Shown one piece after another: positions 9,264 through 17,647 of a DNA stretch of 64,000 bases. The stretch is from contig WQYA01000004.1 in assembly GCA_009781495.1 (NCBI GenBank), positions 1 through 64,000 on the forward strand, in the 5' to 3' direction. The DNA is from Cystobacterineae bacterium. GTDB taxonomy: Bacteria; Myxococcota; Myxococcia; Myxococcales; Myxococcaceae. The position numbers and the translations under genes are program-made. The notes under the pieces are model-generated. The model searched no databases, was not told the origin of the DNA, and worked only from the letters and a program-made list of their open reading frames with translations. Numbering within the stretch: position 1 is the stretch's first letter; each line of letters opens with the position of its first letter.

Positions 9264-9979
9264 TCTGCCTTTCCAGAAGCGTTGGCCTCAAACAACGTGC
9301 GCAAAGCTTTGAATTGGGTTTCGAGTTGAGCATCAATAACTCCAAACTCGGTTTGCACAATGCAACCCCCTGGCTGTACCTCAGCATCGTCACGAATGGC
9401 TATGTCAACGCTGCGTCCAATCAGCTCTATCAATTCAGAACGCTTCTCTCTGAGCAACTTGGCATCCTTCGGATGAACACGCACAAGCATGGCCTTGGCT
9501 GTTCGCAAATTTTCAATGGCGTTTGCACAAATTTCCAAAAGCAGCTTTGGATCGCGTTCCAAATCTCTGCCTATCACTTTCTCAGCAATTCGGCAGGCCA
9601 ACTCAATGAGCTCTGGTTCGGCCTCTGCCAACATCATTCCCACCTGCATCTTCGCCTTGGCCAACTCCGTGGCTGCCTGGGTTGCAACTTCTGCCAAAGC
9701 TTCTTCGCGTGTTTCCTGAAAAATAACTGCTCGCTGGCGCTCAGCCTCAGCCAACAATTCTTGAGCTTTTTGTTGGGCCTCTTCAATAATCTCTTCGGCT
9801 TTCGAGCGCGCTTCTATCTCTTTCACCGTTACAAGACGGGAAGGCACAACAGGAGGGCGCGTAGCGGAGGGAAACCGGGGCGAGGCTATAGATTCAAGAC
9901 CAGACACACTGTTCACCAAATCCTCGCGAATGATTTTCCCTAGGCTTCTGGGCGGGCCTTTGTTGTCAGTATCTGCCAT
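9260..9979 (-). CDS. sctL: T3SS stator SctL (FliH/YscL family)
   Basis: Coiled N-terminus, C-terminal FliH-like domain (KVIGRDLERDPKLLLEICANAIENLRTAKAMLVRVHPKD); overlaps sctN by 4 nt. Confidence 0.88.
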   Translation of the reverse strand: MADTDNKGPPRSLGKIIREDLVNSVSGLESIASPRFPSATRPPVVPSRLVTVKEIEARSKAEEIIEEAQQKAQELLAEAERQRAVIFQETREEALAEVATQAATELAKAKMQVGMMLAEAEPELIELACRIAEKVIGRDLERDPKLLLEICANAIENLRTAKAMLVRVHPKDAKLLREKRSELIELIGRSVDIAIRDDAEVQPGGCIVQTEFGVIDAQLETQFKALRTLFEANASGKAD

Positions 9980-9998
9980 GCTTTATCTCCACAACATT

Positions 9999-11828
9999 CT
10001 AGCTCTTGCGATTTGGTTTTTCTCCAATATCTTTCTGAACACGGTAACCCTGTGTAGCGTTATCACCTTCTTGTCTTATGGAGCCTACCCCTTCTGCTGT
10101 ACGCTTGCGAGGAACAGACTGCAGTGCCGGCACACGAACCACCGACGATTTGCCGATAAAACCTTTGTGGTCCGTCCGTTCCTCTTTGTGTGCCGACACA
10201 CGAGCAACAGCTGATTTGTCGGTGAAACCTTTGTGGTCCGTTCGCTCCTCTTTGTGTGCCGGCATACGAGCAACAGACGATTTGCCAGCGGTCTCATGCT
10301 GGCCTGTTGTTCTGAACGACGGCAGAGGCAACACCGGCCGCTCTGTGCTGGCGGTTACCGTCACATCTTGAACTTTTGTTTTGGACGGAGGTGGGGGCGG
10401 CAATCGCTTTGCTCTCACTTCAGACGGAGGCACGGCCAACTGCTTTGCACTGGCTGCTTGAGACGAAGGTGGGGGCAACAATCGCTTCACTCTCACTTCA
10501 GACGGGGGCACGGCCAACTGCTTTGCACTGGCCGCTTGAGACGAAGACGGGGGCGGCAATCGCTTCGCTCTCACTTCAGACGGGGGCAAGGCCAACTGCT
10601 TTGCACTGGCTGCTTGAGGCGGGGGAGAGGAACCCAAGCGTTCCGGTATCTGCGGTTTTGGCAGTCGATTGGGGTGGCTGCGCGGCTGAGAAACCGCTGC
10701 GACATTTTCTCTCTGACTGCCAGGACGCACAAGCTTTGAAGGCGTAGGTTCAGGAAGCTTTCGGGCCGACAAACGAGAGGGCTTTATATTTGGCGGCGCC
10801 GGCAAACGCGCAGAAGCCATACCTAGGGAAGAACTGGGGGCAAGTCTCTTTTGGCCAGGCAGCTGAGCGATGGATACTTCAGGGCTGGGCAAAATAAATG
10901 GACGTTCAAGAAATCCTCGTTTTGCCAAAAACTCAAGTTGTTCAAGAAGATCCTCCTTCCCACCATCCGCGCGAATTTTCTTTTCTTTTTCTTTTTCAAA
11001 CCAGTTGGCCAACAACTTGCCCAACTCTCCTTCATATCGCCGTGTCATTTTAGAGGCAAAATCGACGGATTCCGCCAAACAAGCTTTTATAATACGCCGT
11101 GCACCCGCGCTCCGAATCGCCGAAGAAGGACTTTCCATGGCACCATATAATTCCAACAATCTACGCGCATCGTTGGCTTGCAAATGGCGCGTCCCGGCCG
11201 CTTCACAAGCTTTTTGAGCAAGCATTCTTTGGTCGGGTGGAAGCACGTCGAAAAAATTCTGACGTTCGCCGCTGGGCAATCCTGCCAATGCCGTGGCAAA
11301 CACACGAACGCCCATTCGGTCACAAACGGTAATCAGTTCCCCAGGTTGCAGGCCCATCACATCTTCAAACCTAAAGTGAGCGCTGACAGAAGCATTCTGA
11401 AGTTTTTCTTCAAGTTTCCAACGTACAATGGAAAGGACCTCTGCTCTGGGCTCCCTGTGCATCTGCGTTTCTTGAAAACCAGGAAGTGCAGCTTGAACGG
11501 AATGCGCCAAAGCAGAAGGCAACGTGCGCAAAACAACTTCAGCAACAACAGGTTTTTCTTTGCTCAACAATTCAGCCAGGTGTTTTGGATCTGCTGTGGC
11601 AAGCCTCTTGCGCCGCATGCTGAGCATACGACGCATCTTCTGCACCAAAAAAGGAATCCTCTGCTCCTTGGGAATGGCGCGAAAAGCTCCAGAGCGATGC
11701 TTCAAAAGCTCTGCTTCTTCTTCAGGTAAAAACTGAAATGCCTCATCGGCCCAAGCGCCACCAAAAACAACGGAGGCCAAAAGCAACATGGTCTGTCGCT
11801 TGGAAAGTGAAGCAAAGTAGTGTTCCAC
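9999..11828 (-). CDS. FliG-like protein in the sctK position with long repetitive Pro-rich C-terminal tail
   Basis: Segments resembling FliG-N, FliG-M (LAELLSKEKPVVAEVVLRTLPSALAHSVQAALPG) and FliG-C (FRFEDVMGLQPGELITVCDRMGVRVFATALAGLPSGERQNFFDVLPPDQRML); tail holds 26-aa and 22-aa repeats. Confidence 0.65.
   Translation of the reverse strand: MEHYFASLSKRQTMLLLASVVFGGAWADEAFQFLPEEEAELLKHRSGAFRAIPKEQRIPFLVQKMRRMLSMRRKRLATADPKHLAELLSKEKPVVAEVVLRTLPSALAHSVQAALPGFQETQMHREPRAEVLSIVRWKLEEKLQNASVSAHFRFEDVMGLQPGELITVCDRMGVRVFATALAGLPSGERQNFFDVLPPDQRMLAQKACEAAGTRHLQANDARRLLELYGAMESPSSAIRSAGARRIIKACLAESVDFASKMTRRYEGELGKLLANWFEKEKEKKIRADGGKEDLLEQLEFLAKRGFLERPFILPSPEVSIAQLPGQKRLAPSSSLGMASARLPAPPNIKPSRLSARKLPEPTPSKLVRPGSQRENVAAVSQPRSHPNRLPKPQIPERLGSSPPPQAASAKQLALPPSEVRAKRLPPPSSSQAASAKQLAVPPSEVRVKRLLPPPSSQAASAKQLAVPPSEVRAKRLPPPPPSKTKVQDVTVTASTERPVLPLPSFRTTGQHETAGKSSVARMPAHKEERTDHKGFTDKSAVARVSAHKEERTDHKGFIGKSSVVRVPALQSVPRKRTAEGVGSIRQEGDNATQGYRVQKDIGEKPNRKS
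10115..10290 (-). repeat. Intragenic tandem repeat, ~66-bp period (22-aa unit KSxVARxxAHKEERTDHKGF)
   Basis: cctttgtggtccgtycgytcctctttgtgtgcc recurs; visible in the translation. Confidence 0.85.
10380..10620 (-). repeat. Intragenic tandem repeat, 78-bp period (26-aa unit QAASAKQLAxPPSEVRxKRLPPPSSS)
   Basis: Three consecutive near-identical units in DNA and translation. Confidence 0.9.
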
Positions 11829-11859
11829 GGAAAGAAAACAACCTTTCTAAGAAAAAAGC

Positions 11860-12627
11860 CTATTTCGCTCTCGCTGCCGCACGGCTTTTAAAAACAATCC
11901 ATATGCAAATACCCAGCATGAGCAAAATCAACGAACCACCTACGGCAACGATGATACGAAATTGATCCGCACTGTCCTTGGTCATCTGCAAACCCAACAC
12001 CGCCTTCAAACGCTGATGTATATCCAACTCTGCTTGGGGAGGAGCTGCTCGCACCATGAGAACTTGGACTGCCCCCGGCGCCAATTGCGGCACCGCTGCC
12101 GCCACAAAACGCTGTATGGCGGCTTCTTCTATGGGTGGCTTCTCTTCTCCCGGCACGCGATATTTCATAAACACCGACGCTGAAGGCCTGGGCTTATCTG
12201 CTTCAGGCACCAAGTCATTCGCTTCCGGCAACATCACCAAAGTCCTGACTTCCAAAATTCCAGGAATTCGATTGAGCGCATTCGAAATCTCCCCACCCAA
12301 AGCCTCCAGCAACATCGCCCGCTCCTCCACCTGCGTCGGAATCATCCCCTTGTTCTTCTTAAACAAAGAAAGCCCGTCTGCACGAACGCGAGGCAAAGAA
12401 TTGTCCGTCAACAACTGTACAGCATTCACCAGGTCTGCTTTTGCAACGCTGATGATATAGGTAGGATCATCCCCTTCACTGCGCTGCTTCGACGCCGAAA
12501 TACCGTTACGCTGCAACAATACATAAATCTCGTTGGCTTCTTCCTCAGACAAGTCGTGTTGCAAATCTTCCGTGCAAGCAAGCAAACCCATAGCCAATAA
12601 GACAACAAACCCATATTTTCGAAACAT
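11860..12627 (-). CDS. sctJ: T3SS inner-ring lipoprotein SctJ (YscJ/PrgK family)
   Basis: Lipobox GLLAC, YscJ core (NEIYVLLQRNGISASKQ...ARAMLLEALGGEISNALNRIPGILEVRTLVMLP), C-terminal TM. Confidence 0.95.
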   Translation of the reverse strand: MFRKYGFVVLLAMGLLACTEDLQHDLSEEEANEIYVLLQRNGISASKQRSEGDDPTYIISVAKADLVNAVQLLTDNSLPRVRADGLSLFKKNKGMIPTQVEERAMLLEALGGEISNALNRIPGILEVRTLVMLPEANDLVPEADKPRPSASVFMKYRVPGEEKPPIEEAAIQRFVAAAVPQLAPGAVQVLMVRAAPPQAELDIHQRLKAVLGLQMTKDSADQFRIIVAVGGSLILLMLGICIWIVFKSRAAARAK

Positions 12628-12654
12628 AAGCCCTCAAAGCCTATATGAAACCCC

Positions 12655-12680
12655 CAAAAAAAGCGGCTCAAAAGAGCCGC
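12655..12680 (-). terminator. Intrinsic terminator between sctI and sctJ
   Basis: gcggctc-aaaa-gagccgc stem, followed on the minus strand by a T7 run. Confidence 0.75.
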
Positions 12681-12773
12681 CTTCCAAAAAAAAATACCCC
12701 GACGAGCCAAGCTTTAAAAAAATCACTTCCCTAAAGAAAACCCTTGTCCATGGCTGATGCGAAAAAACCAAAA

Positions 12774-13328
12774 TTAAACTTGCGTCTTCAAGGTGTCTTT
12801 TAGGCCCGAGGTTGTCTTTTCTACTATTTTGCTCGTTAAGTCCATTTCTTGGCTGTATTTATACATGCTGGCCTGCAAGCCTAACAATTCTGTATTGGAA
12901 AACTTCTTCCCCTGCAATGCAGAGCCAATCAGCTTGTCTAAGGACGCTTGCCCCTTTTCAACACCATCCATCAAACTCGTCAAATTGCGAGTCGTCAGCG
13001 AAGAAGCCGCTGCTTGCGTGGTGGATTCTGTTGTCCGCGCTTTGCCCGTCTCGCTCAATGCCTGGGTCCGTATTTTGCCCATGCGCGCCTTGTCCGTTTT
13101 GGCAATTTCACCCGCATCTCTCACAATATCCGCTTTGTTCAGTGCATGGGCTGCCTGAACCTGTGAAACCGACTGCACCTGACGAATATGGCCAACTTTG
13201 CTTTCTGTCTGCGCGCTCAATGCCTCGTCAAATTTGCTTGGGCCCTGTTTGGCCTGTTGGGTCACTTGCTCTGGAAGCTTTTGCTGCGCCGCCTGCGCTG
13301 CTGCTACCCCCGTGAGTGGTTCCGCCAT
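12774..13328 (-). CDS. sctI: SctI-like inner rod protein
   Basis: C-terminus FSNTELLGLQASMYKYSQEMDLTSKIVEKTTSGLKDTLKTQ matches the YscI/PrgJ pattern; directly upstream of sctJ; SD gaggag. Confidence 0.72.
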   Translation of the reverse strand: MAEPLTGVAAAQAAQQKLPEQVTQQAKQGPSKFDEALSAQTESKVGHIRQVQSVSQVQAAHALNKADIVRDAGEIAKTDKARMGKIRTQALSETGKARTTESTTQAAASSLTTRNLTSLMDGVEKGQASLDKLIGSALQGKKFSNTELLGLQASMYKYSQEMDLTSKIVEKTTSGLKDTLKTQV

Positions 13329-14061
13329 GGTTCTCTCTCCTCTTTAAAGTTGTCTCATCTGATTGTCGTGTATCCTCCACCAAAAGTTGCTTCAATTTTT
13401 CAATTGCACGCGCATGTAACCGAGAAGCCCAGCTTTTGGATTGCCCTATCGCTGCACCCGCCTCCTCCAAAGTCTTCGAATCAAAATAATAAGCCTGCAA
13501 CAATCTGCGTTCCTTCTCGGCCAACATCCCCATCGCTTTGCGAATACGCTTCTTGGTCTCTTCAAACTCCAAACGCTCTTCTATAGAAAATCGATCGCTG
13601 GCTATCTGCAGGCTTTCTGCCGCATCCAAGCTCGTCGCATAAATAATGGCCAAACCTGAAACAGCACTCGAAATTTCTCCCACATCTTCCGCAAATGAGC
13701 TGTGCACACCCGCATCTCTGTCTGAAAGATTGCTCAAATAGGCATTCGAACGCTCGGCGCCTAAAGCGTGTACGTCTGAGCTGAGTATGCCCATCTTCCT
13801 TAGCCCATCAAAAATAGCCCCCTTCACCCTATAATGTGCAAAAGTTAGAAAGTTCGCCCCCATGCTCGGATCAAATCGCTCCGCTGCCTCCAATAACCCC
13901 ATGTGCCCATAGGCCATCAGCTCATCTAAATCTACTTGGAAACGAAATTGCCTGCATATACCTGTAGCAATGGACCTCACATAGGGTCCATATTTTTCTA
14001 GGAGCTGATTTTTGTTCTCCCCGAATTTTTCCAAAACGACTCCTATTCCGCCTTCGACCAA
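13228..14061 (-). CDS. FliA-like sigma-70 family factor
   Basis: Region 2 (VDLDELMAYGHMGLLEAAERFDPSMGANFLTFAHYRVKGAIFDGLRKMG) and region 4 (LAEKERRLLQAYYFDSKTLEEAGAAIGQSKSWASRLHARAIEKLK). Confidence 0.88.
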   Translation of the reverse strand: MVEGGIGVVLEKFGENKNQLLEKYGPYVRSIATGICRQFRFQVDLDELMAYGHMGLLEAAERFDPSMGANFLTFAHYRVKGAIFDGLRKMGILSSDVHALGAERSNAYLSNLSDRDAGVHSSFAEDVGEISSAVSGLAIIYATSLDAAESLQIASDRFSIEERLEFEETKKRIRKAMGMLAEKERRLLQAYYFDSKTLEEAGAAIGQSKSWASRLHARAIEKLKQLLVEDTRQSDETTLKRRENHGGTTHGGSSSAGGAAKASRASDPTGQTGPKQI

Positions 14062-14432
14062 ATTCTTTCAAGCGTCTCTTGCAGCCGAGGATCTCCCTCT
14101 ATATCCTGGGTTATCTTCTGCGTGAGCGTCTTTGAATTCGTGCGAACGATTTCACGAAGAATGTTGGCAACCAAGTGCCGCGTCGCCTCTTCTTTCGTTT
14201 TGATGGCCCCATCTCTAAACTGCCGAGCAATTTCCGCAGCCTGCGCAACAACAGGATCGCCTCTGCCCACCACAGCCCCTACCTCCCCTAGTGAAATGGT
14301 AGGCGCTATCCGCTCTACCTTTGCCTGAAACGCAGAACCTTCCGCCTTCTTCGCAGAAGCCAACCCTCGGGCTGCACCCGCTCCTCTTTTGCCACCTATC
14401 TTGCCAACTGCCATGGGAACTCCACAAACCAT
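14043..14432 (-). CDS. Hypothetical protein in T3SS locus
   Basis: ORF; overlaps sigma gene start by 19 nt; probable start at internal MAVGKIGG. Confidence 0.6.
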   Translation of the reverse strand: MVCGVPMAVGKIGGKRGAGAARGLASAKKAEGSAFQAKVERIAPTISLGEVGAVVGRGDPVVAQAAEIARQFRDGAIKTKEEATRHLVANILREIVRTNSKTLTQKITQDIEGDPRLQETLERIWSKAE

Positions 14433-14446
14433 TCAAAATATGACAC

Positions 14447-14947
14447 TCAACTCTGACCCCTGGGCTTCGCCTTCACAAACAAACCCTTCTCTCTGCAATC
14501 CAACAGCGAATCCGCAAACTTCGCCGCATCACTGTCAGGCTCCATCACCTTCGCCTGCTGCAACTCCTTGAGGGCAGCTGCTTCCTTGCCCATAAACAAC
14601 AGGGCCTCCCCTACATGCACATGCGGCAATGCAGACTTGGGCGCCAACCGCTGCGCCACTCTAAATGTCTGCAAAGCCTTCTCGAATTTCCCCTGCACCA
14701 AATCCAACGTCCCCAGCGCAAGTTGCGGAACTTCACTCTTGGGCATCAAAAGCGCTGCCCCTGTAAACACTTCTTGCGCCTCCCCAAAACGCCCCATGTC
14801 CATCCATAAATAGCCTGTCTCCAACAGGATTCTCGCCTGAATCTTTGTCGTGGGCACCAGACTGCCTAAAATTCCTGAGGACGTTTCTGTTGTCATAACT
14901 CCAAACCTATTCCAAACACATGGGCTTAAACAAGCAAAGCCAACCAT
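14447..14947 (-). CDS. TPR protein, T3SS chaperone candidate
   Basis: TPR pattern GYLWMDMGRFGEAQEVFTGAALLMPKSEVPQLALGTLDLVQGKFEKALQTFRVAQRLAPKSALPHVHVGEALLFMGKEAAAL. Confidence 0.7.
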   Translation of the reverse strand: MVGFACLSPCVWNRFGVMTTETSSGILGSLVPTTKIQARILLETGYLWMDMGRFGEAQEVFTGAALLMPKSEVPQLALGTLDLVQGKFEKALQTFRVAQRLAPKSALPHVHVGEALLFMGKEAAALKELQQAKVMEPDSDAAKFADSLLDCREKGLFVKAKPRGQS

Positions 14948-15029
14948 CGCCTAGCCCTTTTTTGAAACCTCCCCCTGGAAAATATGTATGCCTATGCCTC
15001 CCAACACGCCTTCGCCTCATATACTCCAG

Positions 15030-15057
15030 AAAAAAGGCGACCCCTTTCGAAGCCGCC
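15030..15057 (-). terminator. Intrinsic terminator downstream of the 15081-15635 gene
   Basis: Minus strand ggcggcttcgaaaggggtcgcc followed by tttttt. Confidence 0.65.
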
Positions 15058-15080
15058 TCTTGCTCCAACCCAATCCATCA

Positions 15081-15635
15081 CTAGCGCAAGTTGGAAATGC
15101 TGTTCTTCGCCGTGTCGTGCCGCGTCTTCATCGCGTTGGAAAGTGAGGAAAATACCAGGTTCTCACGCTGAAGCGCCGCCTGCATGCTCAACAATTGCTT
15201 GTTCTCGTCTTGCTGCGTCTTCAGGTTGGCATCAAAACCGGCCATATCTGAGGTGCCAGCAACCGAAGAGGTGCTTGATCCTGAAGGCACCCCCCCGGTT
15301 GTCGCCACACCCGGAGTCGTCACCGTCGTGCCCAATGTATTGCTCGTAAAGCCTGCATAGGTGGCGTTGACTGCACCCGGAGCATAGGAAACAGCTCCCG
15401 AAGATTGCTGATTGTTCAACGTGTTCACAGAAGAAACCGCTGCACTGACAATGGCAGGCCCTCCTACGAAAGCATTGCCGGCAATGCCCAACCCTGAGCC
15501 TACCACACCCGCCGCAGCACCCAGCCCCGCTTGAATCCGGTTCCCAAACGATAAATCCGGCGTCTGCCGGCCTACTGAAATGTTGGTCGACAAAGGCAAT
15601 GCCGAACCTGTGTTGATACGATTGACCCCTGACAT
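15081..15635 (-). CDS. Gly-rich protein with SctF-needle-like C-terminus
   Basis: C-terminus LLSMQAALQRENLVFSSLSNAMKTRHDTAKNSISNLR resembles PrgI/YscF C-termini; SD ggagg upstream of the start. Confidence 0.5.
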   Translation of the reverse strand: MSGVNRINTGSALPLSTNISVGRQTPDLSFGNRIQAGLGAAAGVVGSGLGIAGNAFVGGPAIVSAAVSSVNTLNNQQSSGAVSYAPGAVNATYAGFTSNTLGTTVTTPGVATTGGVPSGSSTSSVAGTSDMAGFDANLKTQQDENKQLLSMQAALQRENLVFSSLSNAMKTRHDTAKNSISNLR

Positions 15636-15823
15636 AAAAAACCTCCAAAAATTAAGTTTAAATCTTTCTAACTGCTACCTTCAAAACCCGACCATCTCGA
15701 ACTCGCCCTTCCTGCAGAAATTATCGCCCAAAACCCTAAAAGGTTGCTCCCTTCTCAACATTATTTCAAAAAAACAACCCCCATATGCCCAAACACCTGC
15801 TAACCCCCCCCCCATACAAAACC

Positions 15824-16099
15824 TCAGCGCGGCGGCGAATTCTTGGCCGCTTCACCCTCCAACCGCGTGCGTACGTCAACTAAAATTCTCAATAACTCCA
15901 TTGATTTGTCTATCGCTACCCCAATCTTCTTGGCCTTGTCTGCCTGCGGCCCCTTCAATTCAGCCAATGCTTCCAACAAAGGCTCATAGAGCACTTCAAG
16001 CTCTGCCTCCGTCGCTGTCTCTATGAAAGACTCTAGGGCGGGATAGGAGGGGGGCGGCAGCCCAGGCTCTTCTGGCTTTCTCTCAGAGGGCGATTTCAT
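15824..16099 (-). CDS. Small acidic hypothetical protein, first gene of T3SS locus
   Basis: 91-aa co-directional ORF. Confidence 0.55.
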   Translation of the reverse strand: MKSPSERKPEEPGLPPPSYPALESFIETATEAELEVLYEPLLEALAELKGPQADKAKKIGVAIDKSMELLRILVDVRTRLEGEAAKNSPPR

Positions 16100-16292
16100 G
16101 GGCCATAAGTCTAGTGTATATCCCCCTTCACTTCAAGAGCCTCCTCTTGCTAAACCTCACCTTCGACTACCCCTACCCTCTCCTGTTAACATAGAAAAGA
16201 GGGCCTGCCCTACCCAGGAGAAGGGGCCTCGTTCCTTGCCCCCCCCCTCATGAGCAGGGACTTTTAAGGGGCTACCCCCAGGAGAGGACACC

Positions 16293-17462
16293 CTAGCCCT
16301 CAGAGGAGGGGGGCGTGTAGGGCACTTTCCACCTCCTGTGCACCCACATCCATTGCTCCGGACAACGCCGAATGTGCGCTTCCAAGGCCGCCGTCAATTG
16401 CCCCAGGTGCCGGCTTAGCTCAGCCTTGCTGTCGGCCTTCGCTTCCACAACAAAAGGGCCTTCTACCAAAATCCGCATGCCGTCGCGCGTACGCTCGGAC
16501 AATACCAAATAGGTGGGCGCCTTGGACACAACGGCCGCCATCGACAAGGCCGGCGCCGTCGCCGTCATACGCCCAAAAAAAGGAACAAATATGGCCTTCT
16601 CGGCAGCTAGAGACTGGTCTATCAACTGGACGACGACCTTCCCCTCCCTTAATGCCCTTAACATATGCCTCAATGCCCCCCGCGGGTGAATTAACGCCAT
16701 CCCCGCCTCATAACGCGCCTTAAACAACTGCGCGTTAAACGCCCCCGCCAAAGGACGGACCACCGCTGCTAGACGCATACCACGGGCCGCCATTAACTCC
16801 GCCATTAACTCCCAACTGCCAAAATGTGCAGAAGCGACGAGTATACCCCCGCCACCCTCCCTCTCTAAGGCCTCCTCTAAATCATGCCAATTCCCTAACT
16901 CTAGAGAGATATCCCCCTCCAGAATATGGCCGCATACCCCCTCCAGCGCACTTAAAAACATATGTCCATAGGAGGCGCGGGCAATACGGCGGCACGCTTT
17001 GGGGCTATGTTCGGGAAAAGCACGGCGCAAATTCTCCAAGGCAATGCGGCGGCGAATTCCAAGGGCAAAGGCCAAGCTTCCCAAACCAAAAGCCAAAACC
17101 CGGCGTAACCGGGGGCCAAGCCTGCGAAGTGCTGCAACCCATATACGCGCGTTGAGCGCTGCTGGGCGAGAAACCGGACGGGCGAGGAAACGCTCCAAGG
17201 ACACCTCCAGGGGCTTAGCCGCTTTTGCGGCAGAGCGCAAATGCCCTCGCGGCGTTGTATTTTTTGTGAAGGCCCCATGCCTCTTTTCTTGCTTTTTTTT
17301 CAAAGCTTCGGCAAAAGCAGCGTCCTTGGCAACTCCAACAACAAAAAGGAGGTGATGTAGAATGACAACCATCCGTGTCAAAGACGGCGAATCCATTGAA
17401 GGCGCTCTCAAACGCTTCAAAAAAGCAACGGAAAAAGCCGGCATCCTCTCCGAAATACGCAA
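16293..17462 (-). CDS. Lipid A lauroyl/palmitoyl acyltransferase (LpxL/HtrB family)
   Basis: [34 protein letters not shown] and [21 protein letters not shown]; true start probably internal because the ORF overlaps rpsU. Confidence 0.85.
   Translation of the reverse strand: MRISERMPAFSVAFLKRLRAPSMDSPSLTRMVVILHHLLFVVGVAKDAAFAEALKKKQEKRHGAFTKNTTPRGHLRSAAKAAKPLEVSLERFLARPVSRPAALNARIWVAALRRLGPRLRRVLAFGLGSLAFALGIRRRIALENLRRAFPEHSPKACRRIARASYGHMFLSALEGVCGHILEGDISLELGNWHDLEEALEREGGGGILVASAHFGSWELMAELMAARGMRLAAVVRPLAGAFNAQLFKARYEAGMALIHPRGALRHMLRALREGKVVVQLIDQSLAAEKAIFVPFFGRMTATAPALSMAAVVSKAPTYLVLSERTRDGMRILVEGPFVVEAKADSKAELSRHLGQLTAALEAHIRRCPEQWMWVHRRWKVPYTPPSSEG
17345..17356 (+). promoter_or_regulatory. 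Extended 12-nt Shine-Dalgarno AAAGGAGGTGAT for rpsU
   Basis: Matches the canonical complement of the 16S 3' end, 5 nt before ATG 17362. Confidence 0.85.
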
Positions 17463-17556
17463 GAGGGAGCACTACGAAAAACCCTCCGTCAAGAAGAAGA
17501 AAAAATCACTGGCCGCAAAGAAGCGTGCGGTGAAAAAACTGCGCAAGGTATATTAG
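17362..17556 (+). CDS. rpsU: 30S ribosomal protein bS21
   Basis: [48 protein letters not shown]. Confidence 0.97.
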   Translation: MTTIRVKDGESIEGALKRFKKATEKAGILSEIRKREHYEKPSVKKKKKSLAAKKRAVKKLRKVY

Positions 17557-17647
17557 CCTTGGGCGTTGTTTTGGCCAAACCAGCCAAGAGTCTCTTCTCT
17601 TGGTTGGTTCTCTCTTGGTTGTTTCTCCTTATATAAAGAGGTCTTTT

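Noticed and set aside
10085-10740. Repeats at 10.1-10.7 kb as a CRISPR or minisatellite array
   Set aside because: They are in-frame in the FliG-like ORF with diverged but coding-consistent units; no constant repeats separated by unique spacers.
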